Assembly: GCA_037039685.1 (NCBI GenBank)
Contig: JAWNGF010000001.1
Coordinates: 7,006,001-7,070,000, forward strand
DNA: 64,000 bases
Direction of reading: 5' to 3'
From: Ceratobasidium sp. AG-K
Lineage: Eukaryota > Basidiomycota > Agaricomycetes > Cantharellales > Ceratobasidiaceae
The translations under genes and the position numbers were made by a program. The notes beneath the pieces were generated by a model that was given only the letters and a program-made list of their open reading frames with translations, searched no databases and was not told the DNA's origin. Of this stretch, positions 35,061 through 46,548 are shown one piece after another. The first letter of the stretch is position 1; each line of letters starts with the position of its first letter.

Positions 35061-36052
35061 TCAAAGCGCGTAAAGTACATCTAACTTCCCTAATTCCTCC
35101 TCGATAATTTTTTTCGTACTCTTTGCCCAACAGTCGAATACTGAGCGTAATGTCAGTGTATGCGCAATACATGGTAAACAGCCGCCATCCGCAGGCCCGT
35201 GCTCTGAATCGCCACCAGAGAAACAGTAGTAAATAGCTCGCTAGATTGAATAAAAGTTTTCTTGAGGAGCGTTTCACATGCTACAAGTGCCCAAACCCTC
35301 AGCCAGCCTGGGGTATAACGGGTACTGTTTGAACCCTTTGATCGACAAGCCTTACTCCAGCAATCAGCACAGATCATATAATAGGTGTAAGCACTTGGGT
35401 TTGATTTGTGAGATGCATCGCACTCTGGATAGATTTTGGAATTAATTGGTTGCTGGACTAGAAGTTTGTCTAGCAGCTGGACCCGTGCACCTTGCGCCCC
35501 AACGAGTCCAATTACAGATGAGGATTCCGGAAAACTTTTAGCAAGCTTGAGGAGCCCTTCGACGCTGAGAAGGTTGCAGTGGCCTGGACGAAGGGCTTTG
35601 GCTGCATGAACCTGCGCGGTGGGGAAGCGATGCTGAGTGGCAGAACTGAAGACACGAATCGGGTCAAGGCGAACGAGTTCGCTCCCAGAGTTAACATTCT
35701 TCTCGACGAACTTGATCATCCTTTCGATATCATATTTCTGAGCGACGGCCATTACTTTTTCCAGTAGATCGGTGGTGGTTATGGCCGGTGGGGCAACGGG
35801 GTAAATGAATGCGAGCATCAGGGATATCGTTTCCGCATCCTCCGCAAGTTCGACTGTGTCAGCCTTGGTCGCTCCAGATAACATTCCCCCAAATACAGTA
35901 GAGGCAAGCCCTAGAAGGATTGAATGAACGTGGAATATTGTGCCATCGCATGCTTTTAGATCGATGTCGCCACCTGTAGGTGGTTGGAAGCTAAAAAGTG
36001 GTGCCGCAATAATAGTTGTGGTGTTAGGAACTTCGGACGTGCTGTCAGACAT
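35061..36052 (-). CDS. BTB/POZ domain protein, tandem copy 1, C-terminus frame-shifted
   Basis: ATG is at 36052. The BTB domain covers residues ~15-115: FQPPTGGDIDLKACDGTIF, VHSILLGLASTVFGGML, VELAEDAETISLMLAFIYP. A BACK-like helical part and a conserved MICADCW...PGWLRVWA element follow. The frame as given stops at 35153. The neighbouring paralogs continue ~40 residues to an ending V-L-D-x-x-Y-S-L. The same ending is present here one frame over (CWAKSTKKIIEEELGKLDVL, then YAL and a stop at 35061-35063). A one-base change near 35186-35193, within or beside the G runs of ctgcggatgg, explains this. BTB proteins often serve as cullin-3 adaptors or transcription co-regulators; no target is visible. 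A truncated but functional protein remains possible. Confidence 0.75.
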
Positions 36053-36544
36053 TTTGAAGTGCTTATTGGAGAGGTGTATTGTGATAGTGAAGTACGTCCG
36101 CAAGTACTGGTTTGTACGTGGGTGTGGCGAGCGGGAGGGTCATGGTGCAGCCACTCCACAAGCTGTTGATTACGTAACAAGGATCCTTCCAGTTGAGGTA
36201 ATGCTATGCATACACAACATTATACTTGTTGGCCTTTATTCATAAGAATCGCAATAATTACAAGTGACCACTATGAGCTTGGTCAGACTGAATGCGCATT
36301 GTGGGTGATGATGACAGGGCGTGAGTTATCGTCAAATTCTACCCCGCACTTTTCAAGTTCTTGCCTGAGGTATTTTTTAAAAACTCCGCAAGATTACAGA
36401 ACACGCCGTAAGGCACATGCACCAGTCAATTTCCTGGAGCGTAGGCTATGGTATTTGACGACGGAATCAAACATGACACTACGTATACATTTATTACTCC
36501 AATAAAGGCAACATTCACACGAAGAAGTTTCCCCTAGAAGCATT
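36053..36544. other. Spacer between BTB copies 1 and 2
   Basis: About 490 bp upstream of BTB copy 1 hold its promoter and the 3' end of copy 2. The plus-strand ORFs 36206-36505 have no motif. No gene is supported. Confidence 0.4.
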
Positions 36545-37569
36545 CTAAAGGGAATATAATATATCGAGTACTTTCAACTCTTCCTCTATGGCCAGCTTGT
36601 TTGCTTCTCCCCACGCGTTAAACATACTTTGCTTTGCCAAAGTACTCGTAATGCAAAAGCTACATGCGTCAAGCTCCGTGTCCTGGAATGCTGTAATACA
36701 ACCTACGTTGAAATAGCTACCACATTGGTTTAGTGAGGTTTCGAGTAATGCAGTACGTAGTCGAGCTGCCCAAGTGTGAAACCACCCAGGTACATAATGA
36801 TAGCGACCATCGAACATCAAACGACGATGCTTCCAGCAATCTGGGCAGATCATGTAAATGCTTGAGCCACTGGTATGGTGGGAATGAGCCGGTTCGTATA
36901 TTGGGTAGATGCTATGCTCTAAAGGATGGTCGAACAGAATCTCATCAAGAATCCTGGTTCGGAGCCATTGCGCGCCTATGAGACCAATGGCGTGCGATGC
37001 ATCCGGAAGCATCTTGGCAAGGCGAGTGAGCCCAGCAACGCTCATTAGACCGGACCTGGTGGATTGAAGAGACCTTGCAGCGATGATTCGGACCCCAGCA
37101 AAGCCATATCTCGCCGAGGCACCAAAGACGCCGAGGGGATCTAATTTCAGAAGCGGATTGTCGGATCGGAATATATGCTCGATGAAGTCGGCAATCCTCC
37201 GGACATCGTATTTATAGGCAACAAGCATAGCCTTTCAAGTAGATCGAGACTGCTAATTGATGGTAGTGGTGTAGGATAAATAAAAGCGAGCATTAACGCG
37301 ATTGTTTCAGCGTCCTCCGCAAGCTCGATGGTGTCTGCCTTGATTGCGCTGGCAAACATGCCGGCAAAGACGGTAGATGAGAGTGAGAGAAGAATTGCGT
37401 GAACAGAAAACACGATTCCATCGCTGGATTTTAAACGAATATCGCCACCAGCTGGTGGATGGAATGTATATGGCGTTGAAGGTGCTAATGTAGTAGTTTC
37501 GGGGACCGCGGTTGACATGGTGCAAGTACCAGAGTATGATCGGGCAGGACTTGGTCTTTGGCTAGACAT
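36545..37569 (-). pseudogene. BTB/POZ domain protein, tandem copy 2, broken by a one-base deletion
   Basis: The BTB half starts MSTAVPETTTLAPSTPYTF (a longer in-frame ATG is at 37569) and runs FHPPAGGDIRLKSSDGIVF ... AEDAETIALMLAFIYP ... SSLDLLER in one frame. It then leaves the conserved frame and ends at 37147. The rest, starting AMLVAYKYDVRRIADFIEHI and continuing through MICPDCW and PGWFHTWAARLRTALLE to VLDILYSL at 36545, is in another frame. Copy 3 reads LLEKAMLIGHKYEVQR over the same point without a break. Where copy 3 has gagaaggct, copy 2 has gaaaggct, so one A appears lost at ~37233. Either the gene is a young pseudogene or the base was lost in assembly. Confidence 0.75.
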
Positions 37570-37813
37570 GAGTTGTTACTTTGCTTTTAATGCTGACAGG
37601 CTGACCGGAGTGGTACTCATTTGTTCCATAATGTGGCTGCTCACACCTCAAAAGTCGTCACATGACAAGCCATGAGAGTAACAAGGGTAATTTATTGTCT
37701 CGGAAGCGCGCATACAATGCGTTACTTGTAAACGTGGGCTAGATTCAAATGGGAGCGAACGCTAGCTGCTACTACGACGGGATGGTGCAAGTCCAGCCGA
37801 GATTAAGTGCGAT

Positions 37814-38788
37814 TCAAAGTGAATATACGACATCAAGTACTTCGAAAGCTTTTTCTATTTGGAGCTTGACGCCAAGTGCCCAAGAGTTGAACATAGTTTG
37901 CCTGGGCAAGGCGCATGTGGCGCTGACACAGGCGCTGCAGGCTTCGTGCTCTACGTTATGGAATCCCACAATGCAGGAAATATTGAAATAGCTTTCGCAG
38001 CTACCGACCGGTTTCTGCAACAGTGCCGCACGAACACGAGTTGCCCAGATGTGGTACCATCCGGGAATATAGTAATAATCGACTCCCCTGAACATGATAC
38101 GTCGAGATTCCCAACAATTGACGCATATCATATACTGATCATACCGGTTTCCGCGAGTGTGAGAAGATGAGTGCCGTGGATAAACACCGAGCACCAGCGG
38201 CCGATCGAATAAGATGTCATCGAGAATCTTCATCCGGATACCCTGGGCACCAACGAGACTAATAAGCTGCGGAACATCAGGGAGGGCTTTCATGAGACGA
38301 GTAAGCCACTCGACGCTTAGGAAATCATGGTCATTCGAGCAGAGAGATTTAGCCGCCTTGATTCGTATATCGGTAAAGCCGTATTTCGCTGAGGCGACGA
38401 AAACACGAAGGGGGTCGCGGGTTAGGAGGGTGCTGTCATATTGGAAAAGTCGTTCAATGAGGTCGACGACCCTTTGAACTTCGTATTTGTGGCCAATAAG
38501 CATAGCCTTCTCGAGTAGTACGTGGGTGTCAATGGATGGTAGCTTGGTCGGATAGATAAAAGCCAACATTAAAGAGACCGTCTCTGCGTCTTCTGCAAGC
38601 TCGATTGTATCTGCTGTTGTCTCTGCTCCTCCAAACATACCCTCAAATACCGTAGATGAGAGACTGAGCATAACTGAATGTGCAAGGAAGACCGTCCCAT
38701 CGCATGATTTCAGGCTAACGTCGCCACCTGGGGGTGGCTGGAAGGTGAAGGGTGGCGCCGCGGTCGAAGCTACGGTAATGGTAGACAT
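37814..38788 (-). CDS. BTB/POZ domain protein, tandem copy 3, intact
   Basis: This is a single-exon ORF of 324 residues, ATG at 38788. The BTB fold is FTFQPPPGGDVSLKSCDG, LAHSVMLSLSSTVFEGMF, TIELAEDAETVSLMLAFIYP. After a helical region (LLEKAMLIGHKYEVQRVVDL) come the shared family elements MICVNCWESRRIMF and IPGWYHIWATRVRAALLQK, a Cys cluster (HEACSACVSATC) and the ending FEVLDVVYSL. The Cys pairs (CVNCW, CSACVSATC) could bind metal. All three copies lack introns in the coding region, unlike nearly every other gene here, which fits a lineage-specific, rapidly duplicating family. No target can be named. Confidence 0.85.
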   Translation of the reverse strand: MSTITVASTAAPPFTFQPPPGGDVSLKSCDGTVFLAHSVMLSLSSTVFEGMFGGAETTADTIELAEDAETVSLMLAFIYPTKLPSIDTHVLLEKAMLIGHKYEVQRVVDLIERLFQYDSTLLTRDPLRVFVASAKYGFTDIRIKAAKSLCSNDHDFLSVEWLTRLMKALPDVPQLISLVGAQGIRMKILDDILFDRPLVLGVYPRHSSSHTRGNRYDQYMICVNCWESRRIMFRGVDYYYIPGWYHIWATRVRAALLQKPVGSCESYFNISCIVGFHNVEHEACSACVSATCALPRQTMFNSWALGVKLQIEKAFEVLDVVYSL

Positions 38789-39005
38789 GGAGGGATTGTT
38801 TAATATTGAATGTGGCTAGTTGATACAATGATGAATCGAGATGGCAGCACAGGGCGTGGGGTTTGGTGTTGGCGGGGAGGAAGTGCCGCTGGGCAGCCAC
38901 TCAAAAGGCCACATGCGTTCGATTATGTCAGCATCCGCCAAACGTCTGACCAAGCGGCGCCGCCTTCAACCTGACCCCGACCACATCCTCCACATACCCT
39001 GAGAA

Positions 39006-40242
39006 ATGCCCAAGGCGGATATCAACAAAGCTGGCTGGGAGCAGAGCGACTTTCCCATTCTATGCGAAACATGTAAGTTTCTGGATGTAACTTGTATGGC
39101 GGCTGTCTGATCCCGTGTTTACAGGCCTCGGTGACAATGCCTTCGTCAGGATGGTGCGTCTGTCATCACGCCTTTGCCGGCCGTCACTAACATTAAAATT
39201 TAGTCAAAGCAAGAATACGGGCGAGAATGTGGTACCTGTGCTCGTCCCTTTACCGTTTTCCGTTGGAAAGCTGGCGCAGGAGGTCGGTTCAAGTCCACCG
39301 TAGTCTGCCAGACATGCGCCAAAATCAAAAACGTATGTCAGACATGTCTTTTGGATCTCGAGTACGGGCTCCCAGTGCAAGTACGAGACACTGCGTTGGG
39401 ACGGAAGAACGAGGCGCCGAGCAGCGAGATCAACAGGGAGTACTATGCTCAAAATATGGATGGCAAGGTACGTATGGTGTAGCCTACATGTGACGCGATG
39501 ATGTGAACTTCCCAAACAGCTCGATGCAAACCAATCCCTGCTCGACTCTTCCCGTGCATCATCGGCTGCGAAAGACATGCTCAAGTCGCTCGCTCGCACG
39601 GACCCATACTACAAGCGCAACCGTGCACACGTGTGTTCGTTCTTTGCCAAAGGAGAGTGCAACCGCGGAAGCGAATGTCCCTACAGGTAAGTCTCAGATA
39701 CATTGTGCTAGCAACCGCTAACGGATTCTTGTAGACACGAGTTGCCACAAGAGAACGAGCTCTCGCACCAAAATATTAAAGACCGGTTCTACGGGCGTAA
39801 CGACCCGGTTGCCAAAAAGATTCTGTCCACGCATGCGACAAAACAAGGACTTGAGCCGCCAGAGGACCAGGCCGTTGTATGTATCTCACTGTGCCTTCCG
39901 TGTCTCCGCCGCTGATCAATCCAATTGTAGACGTCCTTGTTCATCTCGAACCTTCCCGCAGACGCGACAGAGGCCTCCGTACGAACCTCCCTGCTCAGCA
40001 CAATCCCCTTCATTTCACCGACCGCCATCAAATCCGTGGTCCATGTCGAAAAAAGTCGATGCGCTTTTATTAATTTCAAGGAGCGAAAGGACACAGAACG
40101 TGCGGCGGAAGCATGGGCCAGCGGGCTAGAGGTAGACGGCACCAAGGTCAACGTCAAATGGGGTCGGTCCCGTGCAGCTGCGGCAGGAGCTACGCCTGGT
40201 GGGAGCGGTTCGGCAAGCCCGATGGTGGTTGCCAAGGAATGA
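39006..40242 (+). CDS. SLT11: Pre-mRNA-splicing factor SLT11/ECM2 (RBM22 family)
   Basis: SLT11/ECM2 is a spliceosome component that contacts U2/U6 and stabilises the catalytic RNA core. ATG is at 39006 and TGA at 40240-40242; five introns are visible. The order of parts is typical: [20 protein letters not shown], then [20 protein letters not shown] and [20 protein letters not shown], the N-terminal CxxC zinc ribbons; [18 protein letters not shown] and [13 protein letters not shown], a CCCH zinc finger; then an RRM with [17 protein letters not shown] (RNP2) and [16 protein letters not shown] (RNP1). The end is Ala/Gly-rich. Lengths and motif spacing match the fungal family (~330 residues). 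The neighbouring PDK-like gene is convergent, its stop 70 bp away. Confidence 0.92.
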
Positions 40243-40311
40243 ACCTTCAGTTTTGGATCGTATTATTTATGTAACTCCACGAGCAACATATTGTACAACA
40301 TGTTAGACTAG

Positions 40312-41932
40312 TTATATCATGACCTGTGCGTCTTCGTCGAGGCACCTGAGCTTGATAAATACATCCGCACCATGACCGTACAATGAGATCAGCTGCAGGT
40401 TCCCACCAAAGTACTTGGCATATAGTTGTGACATGGGAAGACTAAGTAAAGCATTGGTCATGTCGTATGGATAATACAGGTTTGGACGCTTGACTCACCC
40501 GTATCCTAACCCAGCTATCGTACCCATACCAGTCTGAAGCCCGCGTCCCGCTATTTCGCCAAACACATTACCGGCACCAGCGCCCGAGCCGCCCCCCATC
40601 GCCGCTGCACCACCAATATGCTGCGCCGCATACGGCCCTCCATCAACATCCTCCCCCGAGTGAGCCAAGCGTCCGGCAGTCGTAAAAGCATAGGAGAATA
40701 TTCTTGACAAGTTGCTCGGCGGGACACCGCCTCCTCGTCGCGGACTCGTATGCTGAGATAGGAAGGGGGAGTTACCGTCTGACCGGATGAAGGGTCGAGG
40801 TGGGTATTATCAGAATTCGTTTTGGGCGTAGGCGGGGCGATGGTGACGCTAACAGGAGGCAAGTCGTGTATCGAACGCTTCCCTAGTTTGTGGTGGTGCT
40901 CTACCGTCGCACGGTATGAATTTTTGAGGATTTCGGTCAAGATGTATTCGATACTTCACACATCAGAATGGTTAAAGAGCTAGGTATTTCACGATAACAG
41001 TTACTCACTGTACAGGTACGTAGCTAGAATGCAAGTTAGAATCGATACAGAGATATTATTGGACGTAGACTCACGCAAACGTAGTGTCCACCACCCATCT
41101 ATCACCAAAGGCGGGGCAGCTCCTAGGGTTGCCTCGCATAGTTCACTCACGAACCAGCGCACATCCGTACCATGTCAGCAGGGACGCAGTTGGTGCTTGC
41201 AACTCCGACTTCTCGCACAGACTGTCTGAAAATCGTTAGGGCGGATCTACGGAAATCGCTGGACGTCGACATACTTCTTGTCTAGCCGTCGCCCGCTTTG
41301 CTCCCTCACAGCTCTCGACAGCGCAATATGCTGCTCTGCAATTAAACGTACAGCAATGCGCCCTCGGATAGAGAGATCTAGGAATGTGGAGACACGTTCT
41401 GGGTTCAGATACCTCGAGCATTCCTGGAAACTTGACACCACATTAAGGACAAGTAATATTGATCCGAATATGATATAATTCACCCTTTGGCGATCGTCGG
41501 GATATCATTAGCATGCATTTCGACCAAGTTCTCGAGCTCTTGTGCGAATTCGTCGTTGTCTTCGAGTGTTTTTACTTCAGGATATGTCGCCAGGCGTTCG
41601 AAGGACGAGTGATACAATTTATGGGTACGCATGATAAATGGATTCATTCCGACAATAAAAGGGAGCCCGTCCAAGGCCCGGACTCGTTGGACCAGTCTCC
41701 TGGGAAGTTCGTTGAGAACATAAGAGGCCGAGCTGAGGACCGACTCTGGGGTTGGTGGGTTGGCAAAGCCGCGCAGCGTCTTTAACGAAACTGGTCTTGG
41801 CGGTAGCTTTTCGTATTTTGCTAATAGGTTGGCCATGTGTTCCGAGTTAGGTTCGGGGACCCGAACATGAGAATGATACTTCCTCGAGCATGCCAGGTAG
41901 CTCCTGTGCCTGTACACTCGTCGAACTAGCAT
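40312..41932 (-). CDS. Mitochondrial PDK/BCKDK-family protein kinase, frame interrupted at three points
   Basis: This family phosphorylates the E1 subunit of pyruvate or branched-chain ketoacid dehydrogenase in the mitochondrial matrix. ATG at 41932 opens a basic targeting-like N-terminus. ANLLAKYEKLPPRPVSLKTL, LPFIVGMNPFIMRTHKLYH and FLDLSIRGRIAVRLIAEQH follow. Then come the regulatory part (ASTNCVPADMVRMCAG, FVSELCEATLGAAPPLVIDG), the N-box ILTEILKNSYRATVEHHHK, the G1 box D-E-G-G-G-V, SRIFSYAFTTAGR, GLQTGMGTIAGLGYGLPMSQ and LYAKYFGGNLQLISLYGHG, ending at TAA 40312. All motifs are present, but the frame must shift by one base at ~41153, ~41091 and ~40733. At each point one base, probably a G or C in a short run, appears to be missing. 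Conserved protein on both sides of each break argues for sequencing error or very recent decay. Confidence 0.78.
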
Positions 41933-42275
41933 GGTCGAGGAATGCGGGGTGAATGCTCGGCGAGTCACCCATCCGAACGATCACGTGCCGAAGCTGAGGG
42001 ATAAATTTCCGCCGGATGCTAATTTTGAACTCAACGCAACCTGTTTAGACAGTGCCGTCACTTTGTCTGCTTACAATCTGGCGGCGATTCGGTTCAGCGA
42101 AGAGTATATGGGGCGGATAAGAGCTCAGTTGATTCATTTATTCCTGATACTTGCGCGTCAGACTTCCCCAACACTTCATTGTTATTAGTTTGTGATTCAT
42201 GTAGCTACTGATCGACACGATAAATACAGTTTATTTATTTCAAGTTGCAAAGCCAAGTGCTTGATTGGGAGCTGT

Positions 42276-42983
42276 TCACTGGGATTTTCTTCGTTTGCTT
42301 CGACGGAGTTTTTGCGTTAGCTCGCCTTCTGGCATGCTACCACGTCGCCCAGCTTTTCGAGATTTGGATGGCTTCGTATCTTCAGCTGTGTTAAGCTTGC
42401 GACCCCCGATCTCCCCCTTGCGACCCTGTAGGCAACAGCATAAGAGTGGGATTTAAGATACATGGGCAACTATACGCACTGTGGATATATCATTGGTTTG
42501 TTTGGATTCGTCTTGACTTTTTCTCTTTTTGCCAGTAGTATCCGGGGCGATATCCAACTTTTCGACGCCCTCTGCCACTTCGGCCGCGTTCTTCACTTCA
42601 GCGGGTGGCTCTTCGCTTGCCTCCCGAGGGAGCGCCTTTAGTACTAATCCTTCTTCATCTTTCATATCTCGGTCTTTGCTTGCGCTCCGACGGATTTGGT
42701 CGTTCTGTGGTCCATGGTAATTCCGAGTTTAGATTGAGACCAAGAGACTTGATTGTGAAGGAATACTCACCTCTTTGGCCGCTTCAACATTGTCCTTTGT
42801 TGTTAATTCCAGTGGAACATCGACTAATGGCGCCTCTGCAATCTTGTTTACTGCCGTTACAACGGATACCGTTTCAGAGAAATGAACTTCGGGAGCTTCG
42901 GGTGCATCATTTGAGTCATGGACCGATTCGGGCTCATGATTGACAGGATCCGCCATTGACCGCAAAAAGTGATTTCCAGACAT
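42276..42983 (-). CDS. Charged hypothetical protein with basic C-terminus
   Basis: There are three exons: ATG at 42983, introns at about 42771-42706 and 42480-42429, stop TGA at 42276-42278. The acidic N-terminus (NHEPESVHDSNDAPEAPE) is followed by a Val/Glu-rich part, then NDQIRRSASKDRDMKDEEG, KKRKSQDESKQ and a strongly basic end (KSRKAGRRGSMPEGE, LRRSKRRKSQ). The basic clusters look like nuclear localisation signals. I do not recognise a domain. The gene lies between the PDK-like kinase and OGG1 on the same strand. Intron borders keep one frame, which supports a real gene. Confidence 0.5.
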
Positions 42984-43341
42984 TTCGAGTGTAGGGTGCA
43001 CGCAGAGGGTTATAGGAGGTTGACACGCTATCAGTCTGAGCGCCACTTTTATCATGTTTGTCGTGCGCCATGGATGACGTAGTGTAACACGTTGTGCTAG
43101 GCCTTGAAGGCGGGGTAACATTACAAAGCAATTAAAAAGCACCCTTTCAGCATAGTTCTCACCACGGGAGATCAGTAGGGCGAGATTCTCAGCTGTGCTT
43201 TGCTCATTGCCGTCAGTGATATTGGGGCCAACGCATGTGCTATGTCCTCGACTCCATGAATTATACCATCTTATATTATCAACCAGAACGTCAAAGCAAG
43301 ATTGCGATGAGAGCGACGCAACACTGGGCGCCGGCGGATGA

Positions 43342-44858
43342 CTACTTTTGACCGCCAAGTCTCCTGCGTCGTTTGACTCTCTCCACCAAGGAATCTTCGT
43401 CGTTACTCTGTGTCTTGACAATATCGTCGCCAGACGTATTGTGTAAAATAGGCTCGGATTTGCGTTTTCGAAGAGCTGAGGGAGACATTGTCAGTATAAA
43501 TATAGTATGTCAATTTGTTAGTCATTACCTTTGGGAGGATGTGCACTTTTTACTTTTGCAACTTCCAAAGGAGGCTTTCCGCCCTCGGGTAGCGGCGCGG
43601 GCGAGGGAAGCGGTAACGTCGAACTACTGACCTCTGCTGCTGCCGAAGGTTCCAGACCAAAGTTTGCAAACGACTTGAGGTCGGCTGTGAATAATACCTA
43701 AGGTTCAACCCATTTAGCTCCCAGTCTGTCCCATAATAACCAATGTAATACCGAATGAGCCCAGCCGGCATACGGTCCCCAAGTATCCGCGAACTTGGCT
43801 GCAATCTCACTATACAACTTGGGGTTCATCGTCTTTGCTTGGCTAGTCCGGCTTTTGAACCCGTACATCTTGGTCGCAATTTGCTGAACATGTGTGTCTA
43901 CTGGCACGACTTCCGGCTGATTACTCGGTTAGCATATGCACTGTTTCAGACAAGCAAGTCGCCAGACCTTGTCCAGAGACATCAGCAAAATACAATCGGC
44001 AACCTTCGGACCAACTCCGTGAAATTCGAGTAGGCGGGCTCTTGCCTCGACTGTGGTCAGTTGGCGGAGAGCGAGCAGCTCTTTCATGGGATCCTGATGT
44101 TTCTCGCATAGCATTGCTGCCGTTTTTTGTATGTATTTCGCCCGGTAGCCAAATCCAAGCTCTCGAAGTTTAGTTTCCACACCGGGATCGATGAGTGCGG
44201 TGGGCGGGGGGAACGGGTGCCAAGATGCACCTAGAGGCGAGCCAGGAAGCTCGGACGAGGAGCAGACTGGAGGGCTGAAATGGATACAAAGGGAGTGGAC
44301 CATGGTCGTTATTCGAGATATGTGGTTGTTTTGGCTGCAGATGAAGCTCATGGATGATGTTTTGTCAGTACATTTGATTCCTTGGACATTAACTCGTACT
44401 CACCTCACCAAGTTCTCCCAAGGGTCCTGCCTAAGAATTCTAATGCCTACAAACCGAGGCGCAACCTTCTTAAACATGGGGTCTCTTTTACTCCAGTCGG
44501 AATAAAGTGTCTCGAGATCAATGTCTAATTGGAAGTAGTCTCGTAACCACAGCAAAGTAGTATCGTCGGCCTCAGAAGTAAGCTTGTTCGCTGAATCAGC
44601 TGGAAAGTACGCTCTGTAGAATAGTTCATTCTCTGTTTGTCGAAGGCGGATAACCCGGTCCTGCAAAGTAAGGCGCCATTCTTCAGTAGGGAGTGTTTGG
44701 CGAGGATTATCCTTGTCAGTGCTGTCTTCTACCAGGGGCTCCTGATCACTGGCGTTCAGAGGTACCATAGTCCAACGAAAGGATTGGCCACACTTTAGAA
44801 CCGCTTTAAGGTTCAGCTGAGAAACAGGTAGCTTTAGAGACTTGAAAATAGACTTCAT
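43342..44858 (-). CDS. OGG1: 8-oxoguanine DNA glycosylase (OGG1)
   Basis: OGG1 excises 8-oxoguanine paired with C and nicks the abasic site, in nucleus and mitochondria. ATG is at 44858 and TAG at 43342. The N-terminal domain has NLKAVLKCGQSFRW and DRVIRLRQTENELFYRAYFP minus its ends. The helix-hairpin-helix domain has ISFICSQNNHISRITTMVHS, GFGYRAKYIQKTA and LLEFHGVGPKVADCILLMSL. Here the Lys of GPKVADC aligns with the catalytic Lys249 of human OGG1. The Asp in PVDTHVQQIA aligns with Asp268. At least four introns are needed. After the HhH domain the protein has a Pro/Ser-rich stretch and a basic end (VERVKRRRRLGGQK) that may be a nuclear localisation signal. Catalytic residues are intact. Confidence 0.92.
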
Positions 44859-45004
44859 AGTTGTGGTAGTTGACGTCAGGCTTAATTTGTCGTTCGGTTC
44901 CCGTTGATCATGACAATGCCAGAGGCGTTGATGGGCTCCAACGATGGCCACACCTACATACTAGTTCAAAACTATACGAAAATTCATAATACAACAGGTA
45001 AGGC

Positions 45005-46548
45005 TCAGTTATCGGAATCAGCTACATCTTTGCCACTAAGTGTGTTGCCCTTTCCCCAGTTAGTCTTTGGTTTTGATGATTGTGCTGGTTGGACAGGTGG
45101 CTGAGACGAAGTTCCTGGACGAGATCCCCCTGAAAGTGTTTGGCCTGAACCAGAAAATGGAGTGGACTGTAGGAATTGTCAACAGACGGGTGTTGCCACA
45201 GCGAATGTAATATTCACCTCTGGCTCCGCCTGCTCAGTAATGATTCTCGCAGACGCGTCGGGTTCCTTATAAGGTACGACAGGGTAGCCAAAAAATAGTT
45301 TACCAAATGGAAGGCCTAAAGCCGCGGGCGCTCGAGCGCTATTTTCCAAGTCGTCGGTGGTCATAGTACGAATTTTACTGTATGATGATTGAGTAAGACC
45401 CGACGCATGAAAGAGATCAATACACTTACTCGGTGCGGATAATGGCACTACTTGGATCAACCTCTTCGATCTTCCTCACAGACTTGCCCTTTCCTTTGGT
45501 TTTCCTTCCGGCGAGTGTTTGTCCAGCACCTTTGAACGACTCAAAACTACCAGCCGTATCAGTCGAAGGACCAACGGTAGGGCCAGCCATCGCAAGGCTT
45601 GAGCCGGGGCGACTGGACCCAGGGGTAGAACCGTTCAGGTCAATCTTGAGCTTCTCTGCCATAGTTGGGGGAGCAGCAGCGGGCGTACGCACAGGCTCCA
45701 CGTAGCCTTTTGGAGGAGCAAAGTCTACCTCAAGGTCAACGTCAATGACGTTGATGCCTGCAGGTCCCCCCGCATTTGACTTCTCAGGTTTGAGCTCCAT
45801 AACAAGGAACGAAAAGGGTATCATGTTGTACTGAATCTCGAAAATATCGCCCTGGGTCAACGCGGCAAAGTTGCGCAGGGAGCTCTCCAAACTAAACGTG
45901 TACTGAGTAAACAGTAGTGGACTTTGTGCGTTATCACGTACACAGCTTTAGGATCCGACACCTCAATAAACTCCTTTTCTTGAGCCTGAAGCTTCACAAA
46001 ACTACCTTTGGGCAACGTTGTGCTCGTAATGCGAATGGGGATCACCTTCATTTAACCGCAATGTTTTCATCATCTAGACCAGGAATGATTAGACCCTTTT
46101 TACTCCGGCTCGAGATGGACGCACCCATTGAGGAAGATGAGCGCAACCCTCCTCAGCGATGAATTCAAGAACACCGCAATGAGTGGTTGCAGCCTGGTTG
46201 GACGGATTCTTTAGTTGAAAGAACCACGGCGATTCCAAGTCAAGTTCGGCTGCGATAATTTCATGTCAGGTGGTGCGGATACAATCCCGTGGGCTCTCTT
46301 ACATAGGTTTGCGAGTGATGAGGGGGGCAGAATAACTTCGTTACGGTTAATCCCATGATAAAGTACAAGATGTCGAGGCACGTACTCTTGCCGCCGTAGC
46401 TAACGTTTGCTCGCTCCTTCCCCGGTAGCATAGCCATGCTATAGGCCTTTAAATACTCGTCGTAAGCACGGCGGCCTCGACGAGGGCCCGGTCCTAGCAT
46501 GCCACCAAAGTTTGGTGCGAAAAGTCCTCCAGGGGCATTGGGCAACAT
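45005..46548 (-). CDS. UFD1: UFD1, cofactor of the CDC48/p97 segregase
   Basis: UFD1 with NPL4 recruits CDC48 to ubiquitinated substrates in ERAD and cytosolic degradation. The chosen ATG at 46548 gives MLPNAPGGLFAPNFGG, then RAYDEYLKAYSMAMLPGKER and ANVSYGGK. Later exons give IILPPSSLANL, ELDLESPWFFQLKNPSNQ, THCGVLEFIAEEGCAHLPQW, MMKTLRLNEGDPIRI, LPKGSFVKLQAQEKEFIEVS and LRNFAALTQGDIFEIQYN, the UFD1 double-psi barrel and ubiquitin-binding half. The C-terminal part has SFESFKGAGQTL and FSGSGQTLSG-type short motifs that bind p97/NPL4. TGA is at 45005-45007; at least six introns. With the OS-9 homolog at the left edge, the window holds two ERAD genes, though 43 kb apart. Confidence 0.9.

Noticed and set aside
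35061..35152. A separate small gene after BTB copy 1
   Set aside because: The residual frame matches the C-terminal ending of the neighbouring BTB paralogs, so it is the shifted end of copy 1.
41100..41170. Explaining the PDK frame breaks with extra introns
   Set aside because: The bases a GT-AG intron would remove encode the conserved FVSELCEATLG segment, so removing them would delete family core sequence.
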